Assembly (NCBI GenBank): GCA_964444825.1
Contig: CAYUIS010000081.1
Location: 1 to 22,886 of the forward strand
From: CAYUIS01 sp964444825
GTDB lineage: Bacteria > Chloroflexota > Anaerolineae > B4-G1
Direction: 5' to 3'
DNA length: 22,886 nucleotides
The notes beneath the pieces were generated by a model, which saw nothing but the letters and a program-made list of their open reading frames with translations, searched no databases and was not told where the DNA came from. Both the position numbers and the translations under genes were made by a program. Below are positions 1 to 7,741 of this stretch, one piece after another. Numbering within the stretch: the stretch's first letter is position 1; each line of letters opens with the position of its first letter.

Positions 1-40
1 GAGATTGCTTCGCCGCAAAAAGCGCGGCTCGCAATGACAG
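1..40. repeat. Truncated hairpin repeat at window edge
   Basis: An imperfect hairpin has ATTGC near its left side, GCAAT near its right side and inner GCCGC/GCGGC arms around an A-rich loop. It ends in AATGACA. The same ending and the GAGATT...CTTCG start recur in the right arm of the MITE-like element at 16546-16573, so both probably belong to the same broad class of dispersed bacterial hairpin repeats. The left part may lie outside the window. Confidence 0.5.
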
Positions 41-197
41 GCTGAGTCGTTACTACAAATCTCCTAATCTTGTTCTCTGCAGGCAGATTCCTTGCTCTAT
101 AGCTGATCTTCTCTTGAATAAAAATCCAGCGTGCTTGCTAGGAGTCGAGATTAATTCCTCTGCCTTGGGTGCATTATAGCACACTGGAGTGCAGTAC

Positions 198-312
198 GGT
201 ATAATGATTCTCGAAGATCATTGTACGATTCTGCAAACCTTAAGGGAGATATGTGAGAATATGGTATAATGATTCTCGAAGATCGTTGTACGATTCTGCA
301 AACCCTAAAGAG
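198..312 (+). repeat. Tandem ~50-bp direct repeat with TATAAT and a palindrome
   Basis: Two near-identical ~50-bp copies start at 198 and 263, 65 bp apart. Each begins GGTATAAT and runs through GATTCTCGAAGATC to TGTACGATTCTGCAAACC. A perfect -10 hexamer (TATAAT) sits at 200-205 and again at 265-270. The GATnnTCGAnnATC core is palindromic. The second copy abuts the ribosome binding site of the AraC-family gene. No good -35 box is visible for either -10, which would fit an activator-dependent promoter. Autoregulation by the downstream AraC protein is an inference. Confidence 0.55.
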
Positions 313-324
313 GGAGGTGTAGGA

Positions 325-1287
325 ATGAGTGAAAAGGTCACTATGGATTCGATGAATCCCCAGCAGGTAGCGGGTGAGGCACACAGGGCGCAAGCCAACA
401 GAGACGAGCTGGTCGAGCGTATCGCACAAGCCATCCGCGAAGATGGAAGGGTCGAGGCGATGAAGGGCCTGGATCTGCACCGCGTTTCCTCGCCCACGGA
501 GTTAGTTCACGGCATGTCCGGCTTTGCCTTTTGCGCAATTGCCCAGGGCAGCAAGGAGGTCTTTCTGGGGGACAACCGCTACCAGTACGACCCCGCTCAT
601 TACCTTCTCGCCACAGCCGAGCTACCTGTCGTGAGCCAGGTCATCGAGGCGTCGCGGGAACGGCCGTACCTCAGCCTCCGCTTAGAGCTCAATCCCACCC
701 TTGTCGGCTCAGTCATGGTCGAGGCTGGTCACTTCTCGCCGCGAAGCCATGCCGACGTGAGGGCTATCAACGTAAGCCCGTTGGACGCAAGCCTGCTGGA
801 CGCTGTGGTGCGGCTCGTCAGGCTCCTGGACACCCCTGCCGAAGCTCCTTTCCTCGCGCCCCTGATCACGCGGGAAATCGTCTACCGACTCCTGATGGGG
901 GAGCAGGGTGACCGGCTCCGTCACATCGTGCTCGAGGGTGCCCACACTCACCGCATCGCCAGGGCTATCGAATGGCTCCGGAAAGAGTTCGACCAACCGC
1001 TTCGGATTGATGACATTGCCCAGGAGCTTGGTATGAGCGTTTCGAGCTTCCACCATCACTTTAAAGCCGTCACCGCGATGAGCCCCTTGCAGTTCCAAAA
1101 GCAGATACAACTCCAAGAAGCCCGCCAGCTTATGCTTGGTGAGGGTCTCGACGCGGCAAGTGCTGGCTACCGCGTGGGTTACAACGACGCCTCACACTTC
1201 AATCGGGAGTACAAAAGGCTCTTTGGCCGACCGCCGCTGCGCGACGTGGAACGGCTGCGGGAAGCCGCCAGGGAAAGCACTGGCTGA
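325..1287 (+). CDS. AraC-family transcriptional regulator (AraC_N type)
   Basis: This 320-residue DNA-binding regulator has an N-terminal effector/dimerisation region that resembles the AraC_N family, with the stretch around SGFAFCAIAQGSKEVFLGDNRYQYDP. The C-terminal ~100 residues form the usual double helix-turn-helix: first helix pair at RIDDIAQELGMSVSSFHHHFK, second at AASAGYRVGYNDASHFNREYKRLFGRPP. The start at 325 follows AGGGAGGTG (311-319). An in-frame extension to 253 would run through the repeated promoter element and is rejected. The length is normal for the family. It sits alone, with a decayed transporter fragment just after it, so it may once have controlled an efflux or redox gene (inference). 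The tandem repeat directly upstream is the likely site of regulation. Confidence 0.9.
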   Translation: MSEKVTMDSMNPQQVAGEAHRAQANRDELVERIAQAIREDGRVEAMKGLDLHRVSSPTELVHGMSGFAFCAIAQGSKEVFLGDNRYQYDPAHYLLATAELPVVSQVIEASRERPYLSLRLELNPTLVGSVMVEAGHFSPRSHADVRAINVSPLDASLLDAVVRLVRLLDTPAEAPFLAPLITREIVYRLLMGEQGDRLRHIVLEGAHTHRIARAIEWLRKEFDQPLRIDDIAQELGMSVSSFHHHFKAVTAMSPLQFQKQIQLQEARQLMLGEGLDAASAGYRVGYNDASHFNREYKRLFGRPPLRDVERLREAARESTG

Positions 1288-1413
1288 CCGGCCTACGCGA
1301 CTCGATCAGGACGATCAGGCGACGATGTTCTCGGTGCGAGGTCAGGTGGATGCGGTCGGGCAGATCACCAGTGGACCGATCATGGGTGTGATTGGGCACC
1401 AGGGTCTCTTTAA
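1285..1413 (+). pseudogene. C-terminal remnant of an MFS permease gene
   Basis: The frame that overlaps the end of the AraC gene (+2) encodes RLDQDDQATMFSVRGQVDAV followed by GQITSGPIMGVIG. This resembles the region near the end of many MFS permeases, where RATVxSMxGQxDAxGQxxGGPxxGxIG precedes the last transmembrane segments. No start, ribosome binding site or further membrane segments are present, and the frame soon runs into a promoter-like repeat. I read it as the leftover of a permease gene deleted or disrupted next to the AraC regulator. The family assignment is from memory of the motif, not from a search. Confidence 0.5.
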
Positions 1414-1417
1414 CCTC

Positions 1418-1470
1418 ATATCAAATCATGCACCATATTTGTGCAATATTGGAAAAGCCGCTAGAATTTA
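1418..1470 (+). promoter_or_regulatory. Sigma70-type promoter, repeat copy A
   Basis: TTGTGC (1439-1444) and TAGAAT (1462-1467) are separated by exactly 17 bp. The whole block from ATATCAAATC through CTAGAATT recurs almost unchanged at 12802-12854, where it heads the zinc-ribbon gene. At this copy it reads into an open frame with no clear gene start (1465-1661). Confidence 0.55.
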
Positions 1471-1661
1471 GAGCAGGGGATGCCACCAATGTGCTCAGCT
1501 CGCTGATGTTTGTCTGTACGCGCATGGGGATAAACTTTGTTCCGGTTGAGAATGACCCAACTTTAAGGACCCTGGGAGAGGAGTGGGGCATTTCTGGATC
1601 CGAAACAGTGTCCACAGGAGCCGCTTACACGCGGGCGTGCAAGCTCCTCGGTCTGGCGTGA
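1465..1661 (+). pseudogene. Orphan coding fragment of unknown family
   Basis: An open frame encodes about 65 residues beginning EFRAGDATNVLSSLMFVCTR and ending AAYTRACKLLGLA before a TGA at 1659. The composition looks protein-like, but there is no start codon with a ribosome binding site. The frame begins inside the -10 box of the promoter repeat, so it is probably the 3' end of a gene whose front was replaced. I do not recognise the family. The GDATNVLSSLM stretch vaguely recalls carbamoyltransferase-like folds, but that is too weak to call. It could also be chance coding potential. Confidence 0.3.
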
Positions 1662-1770
1662 TCCAGAATGCGAAACCTGGGCGGCTTTAGACGTAATATC
1701 TATACTGGCGATGATCAGGCCGAGTATCTTGATTATCTGTCTATTCTTGGCGATAAATAGGGCCATTCTC

Positions 1771-1799
1771 TTGACATTCTGTCTATGATGCTGTAGAAT
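1771..1799 (+). promoter_or_regulatory. Strong sigma70 promoter for the catabolic/ECF island
   Basis: TTGACA (1771-1776), a 17-bp spacer and TAGAAT (1794-1799) give a near-consensus promoter. Transcription would start near 1806 and leave a leader of about 125 nt before the regulator at 1931. No rho-independent terminator is evident in the leader. Confidence 0.75.
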
Positions 1800-1930
1800 G
1801 AAGGAAAATAAATAGCGCCAATCGATATTCGTCGAATGCAGATGAAGGTACTAGTTGTCCCCCGGCAAGAGATCGAACGCAGTACCGCCAAGTCCACGAT
1901 CTCCACTCCTTGCCGCGTGCAGGTTAAGCT

Positions 1931-2587
1931 ATGTCACACATAGATCAACAGTGGTTTCTCGACTTGCTGGAACGCCTAGCTGAAGGCATCGTAGCGGTCG
2001 TGGGACCGCATTGCGAGGTCGTCGTGCACGACCTCAGTGACCCCGAGCACTCGGTGGTCTTGATTGCTGGCAACGTCACCGGCCGCAGAGTGGGCGCTCC
2101 GGTGCCTGACCTCAGCTTCATTTCCGGAGAGCTGGATCGTGATACACCTGACCAGTTGAACTACCGGGCCAGGATTGGCTCCCACCACTTGCAGTCATCA
2201 ACGATCTGGGTTCGCGATGCTGATGACGTGCCCATTGGGGCTGTGTGTATCAACGTGGACTACTCCGATCTGACCCACGCTCGTGAGCTTCTAGACAAGT
2301 TGGCTATGTCAACCCAAAATATCTCTGATCTTGTAGTCACCGATACGTTCGCCAAGGATGTGGATGACTTGATCGGGCTGTCCACATCCGAGTTTCTTCG
2401 CAAGGAGGGCGTCCAGGGCGTTGAGGAAATGGGGCACAGTGACAAGCTGCGCCTGGTCCAGGCACTCGAGGAGCGCGGTTTGTTCCGGATACGGGGCGCG
2501 GTCAACCGGGTTGCTGAAGTGTTGGATGTCTCGCGTGCCAGCATATACAACTACCGGTCGAGCCTCAAGCAGAAAAAGGAGAGATAG
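1931..2587 (+). CDS. DauR/YheO-type PAS-HTH transcriptional regulator
   Basis: This 218-residue regulator has an N-terminal YheO-like PAS domain (about 10-125, with the typical CEVVVHDLSDPEHSVVLIAGN and later PIGAVCINVDYSDL) and a C-terminal DauR-like HTH (about 165-213, RGAVNRVAEVLDVSRASIYNY). Known members include DauR, which controls D-arginine use in Pseudomonas, so a small amino-acid-type ligand is plausible (family knowledge, not proof). It is the first gene after the promoter at 1771-1799. Its stop codon at 2585-2587 directly abuts the GTG start of the next gene, so the two are almost certainly co-transcribed and translationally coupled. The ATG at 1931 lacks a strong ribosome binding site. 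Confidence 0.88.
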   Translation: MSHIDQQWFLDLLERLAEGIVAVVGPHCEVVVHDLSDPEHSVVLIAGNVTGRRVGAPVPDLSFISGELDRDTPDQLNYRARIGSHHLQSSTIWVRDADDVPIGAVCINVDYSDLTHARELLDKLAMSTQNISDLVVTDTFAKDVDDLIGLSTSEFLRKEGVQGVEEMGHSDKLRLVQALEERGLFRIRGAVNRVAEVLDVSRASIYNYRSSLKQKKER

Positions 2588-3571
2588 GTGCCGATTGTCA
2601 TATTGGCGGAAGACGAAATCCGAGGTTGCGTCGATCTTGACCAGGAGGCTATCTCAGTCGTGGCGGATGGGTTCGCGTCCCTTGCAGCCGGTCAGGTCAC
2701 CTTGCCGCCCATCGTGCGTGTTGATGTTCCTGAGTACAAGGGAGAGGTGGACATCAAGACCGCCTATGTACGGGGCTTTGACAGCTTTGCCATCAAAATC
2801 GCCGCAGGGTTCTTTGAAAATTACCGCCTGGGTTTGCCGACCGGCAGTGGTATGATGGTGCTCGTGAGCGCCAAGACCGGCCGCCCCGAGGCAGTGCTGC
2901 TGGACAATGGATACCTGACCGATGTACGCACGGGGGCGGCAGGTGCGTTGGCAGCCCGCCACCTGGCCTGCAAGAGGGTGAAGACAGCGGGGGTGATTGG
3001 GTCGGGTATGCAAGCGCGTTACCAGATGGTGGCGTTGAAGCAAGTGCGCGACTTTCAGCGACTGATGGTCTATGGCATCATTCCTGACCAGGTTGAGCAG
3101 TATGCTGTCGAGATGGCTGCGGTGCTCGATGTGAAAGTCGTGAGAGCAGAGGATGTGGAGACCGTCGTCCGCAATAGCGAGGTCGTGGTGACGTGCACGC
3201 CGGCGAAGGAACCGTATCTGAAGGCTGAATGGCTGCACCCCGGTCTGCACATTACGGCGATGGGCACCGATTCTGAGGATAAACAGGAATTGTACGCTGA
3301 CGCGTTGGGGCGTGCCGACCTTCTCGTATGCGACAGGAAATCCCAGTCATTCCGGTTGGGTGAGTTTCACAATGGATTGGAGGCGGGTGTCTTGTCCCCA
3401 GACGATCCGATCGTCGAACTAGGAGATCTGATCTTGGGCCGGGAACCTGGTCGTACAAGCGATGACGAGATCACGATCTGTGATCTGACCGGGGTCGGTG
3501 TGCAGGATACGGCGATTGCCTTGTTGGCCTACCGAAAGGCGATGGAGAAGAACCTAGGGTTGCGGATCTAG
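2588..3571 (+). CDS. Ornithine cyclodeaminase/mu-crystallin family enzyme
   Basis: This 327-residue NAD(P)-dependent enzyme belongs to the OCD/mu-crystallin family. Visible motifs are the substrate-side lysine in FAIKIAAG followed by NYRLGLPTG, the conserved LTDVRTGAAGALAARHLA, the Rossmann loop GVIGSGMQARYQMVAL (about 137-152) and the GTDSEDKQEL segment that carries the family's catalytic aspartate. The family includes ornithine cyclodeaminase, ketimine and iminosuccinate reductases (BhcD), EutC of ectoine use, and DauB, so the exact substrate cannot be set. The start is GTG, with AAGGAG (2576-2581) six bases upstream inside the regulator gene and no intergenic bases. An adjacent aminotransferase and EutB-like dehydratase suggest imino/amino-acid chemistry. 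Confidence 0.87.
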   Translation: MPIVILAEDEIRGCVDLDQEAISVVADGFASLAAGQVTLPPIVRVDVPEYKGEVDIKTAYVRGFDSFAIKIAAGFFENYRLGLPTGSGMMVLVSAKTGRPEAVLLDNGYLTDVRTGAAGALAARHLACKRVKTAGVIGSGMQARYQMVALKQVRDFQRLMVYGIIPDQVEQYAVEMAAVLDVKVVRAEDVETVVRNSEVVVTCTPAKEPYLKAEWLHPGLHITAMGTDSEDKQELYADALGRADLLVCDRKSQSFRLGEFHNGLEAGVLSPDDPIVELGDLILGREPGRTSDDEITICDLTGVGVQDTAIALLAYRKAMEKNLGLRI

Positions 3572-3621
3572 AGGCTGGGCAGGTAGGGCCCCGGAAAAAA
3601 TCCGCTAGGGAGATCAGTCAT

Positions 3622-4770
3622 ATGACCACGTTTCAACCTTTCGCACTAGAACGTATGATGTCCAAATACGAGAACGTCGTGGAGTACAACTTGTCGGAGA
3701 GCGGCGCTCATCCGATGACCCTCCGTGAGCTCCTGGACGACCCTGCGCTGGCCTCGGGGCAAGCGCCTGCGGCGATCGAGGCATTGCTGGGCACTGAGCT
3801 GAACTATCCTCAGACGAATGGCATCCTCGAACTGCGGGAGAACATTGCAGCTCTCTATCCTGGGGCAACCCCTGATAATGTGCTGGTCACTGTTGGGGCT
3901 GCGGAGGCCAACTACAACAGCGTCCAAACGGTTGCCGCGCCAGGGGACGAGGTGGTTGTCATGCTGCCCAACTATATGCAGATCTGGGGCGTGGCTCACA
4001 ACTCTGGTATGCAGGTGCGCTCCTTTCATCTGAAAGAGGAACGGGGCTGGTCCCCCGACCTGGACGAGTTGAACGAGGTCGTGTCGGAGAGGACAAAACT
4101 CGTCGCCGTGTGCAACCCGAACAACCCCACGGGCTACATCCTCACCGACGAGGAGATGGATGGTATCGTGGCCGCCGCGGAACGGGTCGGCGCCTGGCTA
4201 TTGGCTGACGAGGTGTACAGCGGTGCGGAACGATTGACTGACGTACAGACGCCCACCTTCTGGGGCCGGTACGACAAAGTGCTGGCCATCGGCAGTCTGA
4301 GCAAAGCCTACGCGCTGCCAGGATTGCGGATCGGGTGGGTGGTGGCGCCGGTGGACACCGCAGACGACATTTGGGCGCGCCACGAGTACACGACCATCGA
4401 TGCCACCATGCTGTCCAACAAGCTGGCAGCGATCGCCCTGTCGCCTGAGGTGCGGCCTCGTATCATCCGCCGAGTGCGTGATTACGTGCGCAGGGGTTTC
4501 CCTGTGCTAGACGGATGGCTGGAGAGCCACGAGGGGCTCTTTTCCTTGATCCCCCCCCAGGCGGCGGCAATAGCCTTTGTGCGTTACCACCTCGACGTGA
4601 ACTCGACCGAGTTAGTGGAACGTCTGATCCACGAGAAGAGCGTGTTCATCGTACCGGGAGATCATTTCGGCCTGGATCACTTTCTACGCATCAGTTTCGG
4701 TCTGCCGTTTGACTATCTCGAGCCAGCCCTGGATCGTATCCACGAGTTGATCATCGAGTTGCAGGGATAA
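3622..4770 (+). CDS. Fold-type I PLP-dependent aminotransferase (class I/II)
   Basis: This 382-residue PLP enzyme has NPNNPTG (165-171), ADEVY with the cofactor-binding aspartate D196, SLSKAY with Schiff-base lysine K228, LRIGW with R236, and a C-terminal FLRISFG carrying the usual substrate-carboxylate arginine. These place it in the aspartate-aminotransferase superfamily. It resembles the VioD/capreomycidine-synthase-like branch in general look (starting LSESGAHPMTLREL), but that is an impression. AGGGAGA (3607-3613) precedes the ATG by eight bases. It follows the OCD gene by 50 bp and precedes the dehydratase gene by 4 bp. In context it could remove or exchange the amino group of the imported compound. 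Confidence 0.87.
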   Translation: MTTFQPFALERMMSKYENVVEYNLSESGAHPMTLRELLDDPALASGQAPAAIEALLGTELNYPQTNGILELRENIAALYPGATPDNVLVTVGAAEANYNSVQTVAAPGDEVVVMLPNYMQIWGVAHNSGMQVRSFHLKEERGWSPDLDELNEVVSERTKLVAVCNPNNPTGYILTDEEMDGIVAAAERVGAWLLADEVYSGAERLTDVQTPTFWGRYDKVLAIGSLSKAYALPGLRIGWVVAPVDTADDIWARHEYTTIDATMLSNKLAAIALSPEVRPRIIRRVRDYVRRGFPVLDGWLESHEGLFSLIPPQAAAIAFVRYHLDVNSTELVERLIHEKSVFIVPGDHFGLDHFLRISFGLPFDYLEPALDRIHELIIELQG

Positions 4771-4774
4771 GCAT

Positions 4775-5749
4775 ATGCCGGACCTCGGCGTGACGTTGCA
4801 CGACATCTACAGGGCCAGGCAGAGAATCGCCACCGTGGTCGCGCGGACCCCCGTGATTCGTTCTTCGCTGCTCACAGAACAGGTTGGTGCATCCGTGTAT
4901 CTGAAAGCTGAGAGCCTGCAAAAGACAGGCTCCTTCAAGATTCGAGGGGCGACCAACAAGATGCTTTGCCTCACAACCGAGGAAAAGGCGCGCGGAGTAG
5001 TCACGGTCTCCAGCGGAAACCACGGCCGGGCAGTAGCATACATTGCGCAGCAACTGGGCATCAACGCCGTGATCTGTATGTCTATGCGAGTTCCTCGCAA
5101 CAAACTGGACGCGATCAAGCGTCTCGGCGCTGAGGTGGTGGTGACTGGCGATAGCTACGAACAAGCCGAGATACACGCCTTGGAGTTGCAGGAGGAACGG
5201 CGATTGACCCTGATCGATCCTTTCGACGATCCCCTCGTCATCGCTGGGCAGGGCACCATTGGTCTGGAATTGCTGGAGGACATGCCCGAGATCGACACGG
5301 CCATCGTACCACTATCAGGCGGGGGATTGATATCGGGGATCGCGCTGGCCCTCAAGTCCGCAAGCCTTTCGATTCGCGTGATCGGCGTCACGATGGACCG
5401 TGCGCCCGTGATGTACCACAGTCTGAGAGCCGGCGCACCGATAGAGATGACGGAAGAGGACACCATTGCTGATGCCCTGGTGGGCAACATCGGTGTGAAC
5501 AACAAGTATACCTTTCGGATGGTTCAGGAATACGTTGACGACACCGTTCTGGTTTCCGATGAGGAGATCGCCACGGCTATGGCCTTTGCTCTGGAGGAAC
5601 ACCATCTCGTCGTGGAGGGAGGCGGGGCGGTAGGCATTGCTGCGCTTCTCCATCGGAGAGTAAATGAGTTGGGACGTAACGTCGTCGTCGTCCTCAGTGG
5701 GAGTAGTGTGGATCTACCATTGCTCCTGAAGGTGGCGGAGAAGCCGTGA
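4775..5749 (+). CDS. Threonine-dehydratase/EutB-like PLP enzyme
   Basis: This 324-residue fold-type II PLP enzyme has the cofactor lysine in KTGSFKIRGA (K55), the SSGNHGRAVA substrate loop and a glycine-rich phosphate loop in SGGGLISG. The stretch GNIGVNNKYTFRMV followed by DDTVLV and HHLVVEGGGAVGIAAL is characteristic of the EutB / threo-3-hydroxyaspartate ammonia-lyase branch rather than biosynthetic IlvA. It has no C-terminal ACT regulatory domain, as in catabolic forms. The likely reaction is dehydration and deamination of a beta-hydroxy amino acid to a keto acid. GCAGGGA, seven bases before the ATG, lies at the end of the aminotransferase gene, so the two are coupled. Confidence 0.87.
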   Translation: MPDLGVTLHDIYRARQRIATVVARTPVIRSSLLTEQVGASVYLKAESLQKTGSFKIRGATNKMLCLTTEEKARGVVTVSSGNHGRAVAYIAQQLGINAVICMSMRVPRNKLDAIKRLGAEVVVTGDSYEQAEIHALELQEERRLTLIDPFDDPLVIAGQGTIGLELLEDMPEIDTAIVPLSGGGLISGIALALKSASLSIRVIGVTMDRAPVMYHSLRAGAPIEMTEEDTIADALVGNIGVNNKYTFRMVQEYVDDTVLVSDEEIATAMAFALEEHHLVVEGGGAVGIAALLHRRVNELGRNVVVVLSGSSVDLPLLLKVAEKP

Positions 5750-5794
5750 GCCTGGGCGACTCCACGAGGACACATATCAGTGAGGGCCAACGCT

Positions 5795-6439
5795 ATGCTG
5801 ATCTATGATATCTCGCTTCCCATTTCAGAGTCACTCATCGTCTGGCCGGGCGATCCACCCGTAAAGATCACACAACCCTTCCACCTGGCCCAAGGTGACA
5901 CGGCAACTGTCAGCCATCTTTGTATGAGCGCGCATGGCGGCACGCACGTAGATGCACCCGCTCACTTTATCCCAGGCGGGGCCGGTGTGGAGGCTCTCGA
6001 TCTGAACGTACTCGTGGGTCCGGCTTTAGTCATCGAGGCGATGGAGGTCGACGCGCTTTCGGCAGATGTGCTTAAAGAGCTGCCAATTCCAGCCCACACG
6101 GAGCGGGTGCTCTTCCACACCCGCGACTCTGACCGTTGGGCACGCGGCGAGCGCGAGTTTTCCAGGGACTATGTCGCCATCACGGAGGATGGCGCACGCT
6201 GGCTGGTGGCGCAGGGCGTCCGGCTCGTAGGTGTGGATTACCTGTCGGTGGGGTCCTTTGGTGGAGGGGCCCCCACGCATCGAACACTGCTGAATGCGGG
6301 CGTCATCCCTGTTGAAGGTCTGAACCTGAGCGGTATCGAACCAGGTATGTACCAACTCGTGTGTCTTCCACTGAGGATTATGGGTGCCGACGGCGCGCCA
6401 GCGCGTGTGATCTTGATTGATCTGGACGTGGAGGGTTAA
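5795..6439 (+). CDS. Cyclase-family metal hydrolase (kynurenine formamidase-like)
   Basis: This 214-residue protein of the cyclase/KynB family has the metal-binding signature HGGTHVDAPAHF with H47, H51, D53 and H57, and the conserved start LIYDISLPISESLIVWPGDPP. Relatives hydrolyse N-formylkynurenine or related amide and lactam bonds, or act on isatin. No kynurenine-pathway neighbours are present here, so another amide or cyclic amidine is more likely (inference). ATG 5795 is chosen because it gives the usual MLIYDIS start and has GAGGG upstream. A GTG at 5780, also with a possible GAGGA site, would add five residues. It lies 45 bp after the dehydratase gene. Confidence 0.85.
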   Translation: MLIYDISLPISESLIVWPGDPPVKITQPFHLAQGDTATVSHLCMSAHGGTHVDAPAHFIPGGAGVEALDLNVLVGPALVIEAMEVDALSADVLKELPIPAHTERVLFHTRDSDRWARGEREFSRDYVAITEDGARWLVAQGVRLVGVDYLSVGSFGGGAPTHRTLLNAGVIPVEGLNLSGIEPGMYQLVCLPLRIMGADGAPARVILIDLDVEG

Positions 6440-6591
6440 GCGTAAGGAGGTGATGCCGAGGGAGGAATTGCGGAGGGAGAGTTTTCCAGTGTTGGTGGCT
6501 CGCTGTCTCCCGTGGCCCGGATTGTTTTCCTGTAACGGAAACCGAACCAGGGGGGACCCATTCCATAAATGCGAAAGAGGAGGAATTTGGA
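6440..6591 (+). promoter_or_regulatory. Structured leader before the ECF S-component gene
   Basis: This 152-bp spacer is the first larger gap inside the enzyme run. It begins with the strong Shine-Dalgarno-like TAAGGAGGTGAT (6443-6454), which is only two bases from an ATG at 6453 opening a 48-codon frame that ends at 6599, inside the next gene. GGGAGA (6475-6480) can pair with TCTCCC (6506-6511). TTTCC and GGAAA form a second short hairpin near 6525-6541. It may be a cis-acting leader for the transporter genes, but it matches no riboswitch that I recognise. Confidence 0.3.
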
Positions 6592-7689
6592 ATGTCTGAG
6601 GAAATGGAATCAAGAGTACAGGCCGAGGAGGTCGAAGAGGAGGAGTTCGTACAAGGGGGGCTGGCGACGATCGCCGGTGCACCCATTTCGTGGACCGCCC
6701 TCTTTGCAGCAATCTGTGCCGTGACGACTCTCATCCCCTTCTATTTCTACGTCACCGGCGGGGGCTACGTCTCGGCTGCGTCGGGTCTCTTTATGCCGCT
6801 GGCGGGGCAGGTGTTGGGTCCCTGGGCAGGCACAATCGCCGCCTTCGTCGGCGGCCTGGTTGGTATGTTTATCGCTCCTGGTGCGTTCCCGCTGGGGCTG
6901 CTTGACGTCGTCTTGAGTGGGGCTATCTTTGGCCTCAGCGCAGGGTTGTTGGCAAAGAAATGGCGCTGGTGGTTCCTGGCCTGGTGGATCATCAACCTCG
7001 GTATGGTCTTTCTCTACCCATACCGGTTGTGGCCCGGCCAGGCAGGGGGATTTGCTGCTCCTGAGGAACTGGCCTATACGTTCTCGTGGACGTACGTGTT
7101 GCTGGCGTTTGTCGTGTGGCTAGCTCTCGGTCCCCTTACCACTGATCTATTGAGCAAGTGGGCTAGCAGGGGCTCCTCGAGGGTGATGCAAGCGGTTTCG
7201 TTGCTTCTGATGGCCTACATCGCTCGGAGCTCGATCCAGCCCATTTGGTCATTGCCGTATGCCCACATCTTCCAGTGGCCATCAGATTGGGTCCAGATTG
7301 ACAACTGGGTTTCTATCCCCACCTACGTCTTGGACTGGGTCGGTACCTGTGGGCTTGCTCTAGTGGTATTCCCGGCCCTGTGGCGGGCGAGGCTCCGCCA
7401 GGTGCCAGGAAGCCTGGTGGCCGAGCTGTCTGCTGGCGTGCCCGAGAAAAAGGTGGCCCGGCCCGTATGGGTCCAGGTGGTGCAGGTCGTCGGTGTGTTG
7501 CTGATCCTCTGGGCAGCGGTCACGCTGATCTCTGGGCTTTTGCTGGCCGACGTCGGGATCGAGGGCCGGATGGAGTTCTTTGAGGATACGGGCATTCCCG
7601 GCTACGGGGCCATCGCCTGGGTGGGAGGCGCCATTGGCCTCATACTCGCGGTTGGCGCTTCCTTCCTGGGCAAGCCAAGCGAGGACTAG
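6592..7689 (+). CDS. Large ECF-type transporter S component (substrate-binding membrane protein)
   Basis: This 365-residue integral membrane protein has a strongly acidic N-terminal tail of about 25 residues (EEVEEEEF), a core rich in Gly/Ala/Pro membrane helices with ASGLFMPLAGQVLGPWAGTI followed by GGLVGMFIAPGAFPLGLLDVV, and two final C-terminal helices. The core look (helices with small residues, GxxxG-like loops) and the fused ATPase and EcfT genes just downstream identify it as the substrate-capture subunit of an energy-coupling-factor transporter. Known S components are usually near 160-220 residues, so this one is unusually long. The substrate is unknown, and the position among amino-acid enzymes suggests an amino-acid derivative. 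GAGGAGG precedes the ATG. Confidence 0.75.
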   Translation: MSEEMESRVQAEEVEEEEFVQGGLATIAGAPISWTALFAAICAVTTLIPFYFYVTGGGYVSAASGLFMPLAGQVLGPWAGTIAAFVGGLVGMFIAPGAFPLGLLDVVLSGAIFGLSAGLLAKKWRWWFLAWWIINLGMVFLYPYRLWPGQAGGFAAPEELAYTFSWTYVLLAFVVWLALGPLTTDLLSKWASRGSSRVMQAVSLLLMAYIARSSIQPIWSLPYAHIFQWPSDWVQIDNWVSIPTYVLDWVGTCGLALVVFPALWRARLRQVPGSLVAELSAGVPEKKVARPVWVQVVQVVGVLLILWAAVTLISGLLLADVGIEGRMEFFEDTGIPGYGAIAWVGGAIGLILAVGASFLGKPSED

Positions 7690-7741
7690 CGGCGCGCCGG
7701 ATGCCATCCTAGTCGTTTAGCTTGCTTACGGCGAGTCTATG

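Noticed and set aside
253..324. N-terminal extension of the AraC-family protein
   Set aside because: It would translate the duplicated promoter element; the ATG at 325 has a much better ribosome binding site.
6453..6599. 48-codon gene before the S component
   Set aside because: The GGAGG is only two bases from its ATG, the peptide shows no recognisable pattern and it overlaps the S-gene start. It is kept only as part of a possible leader.
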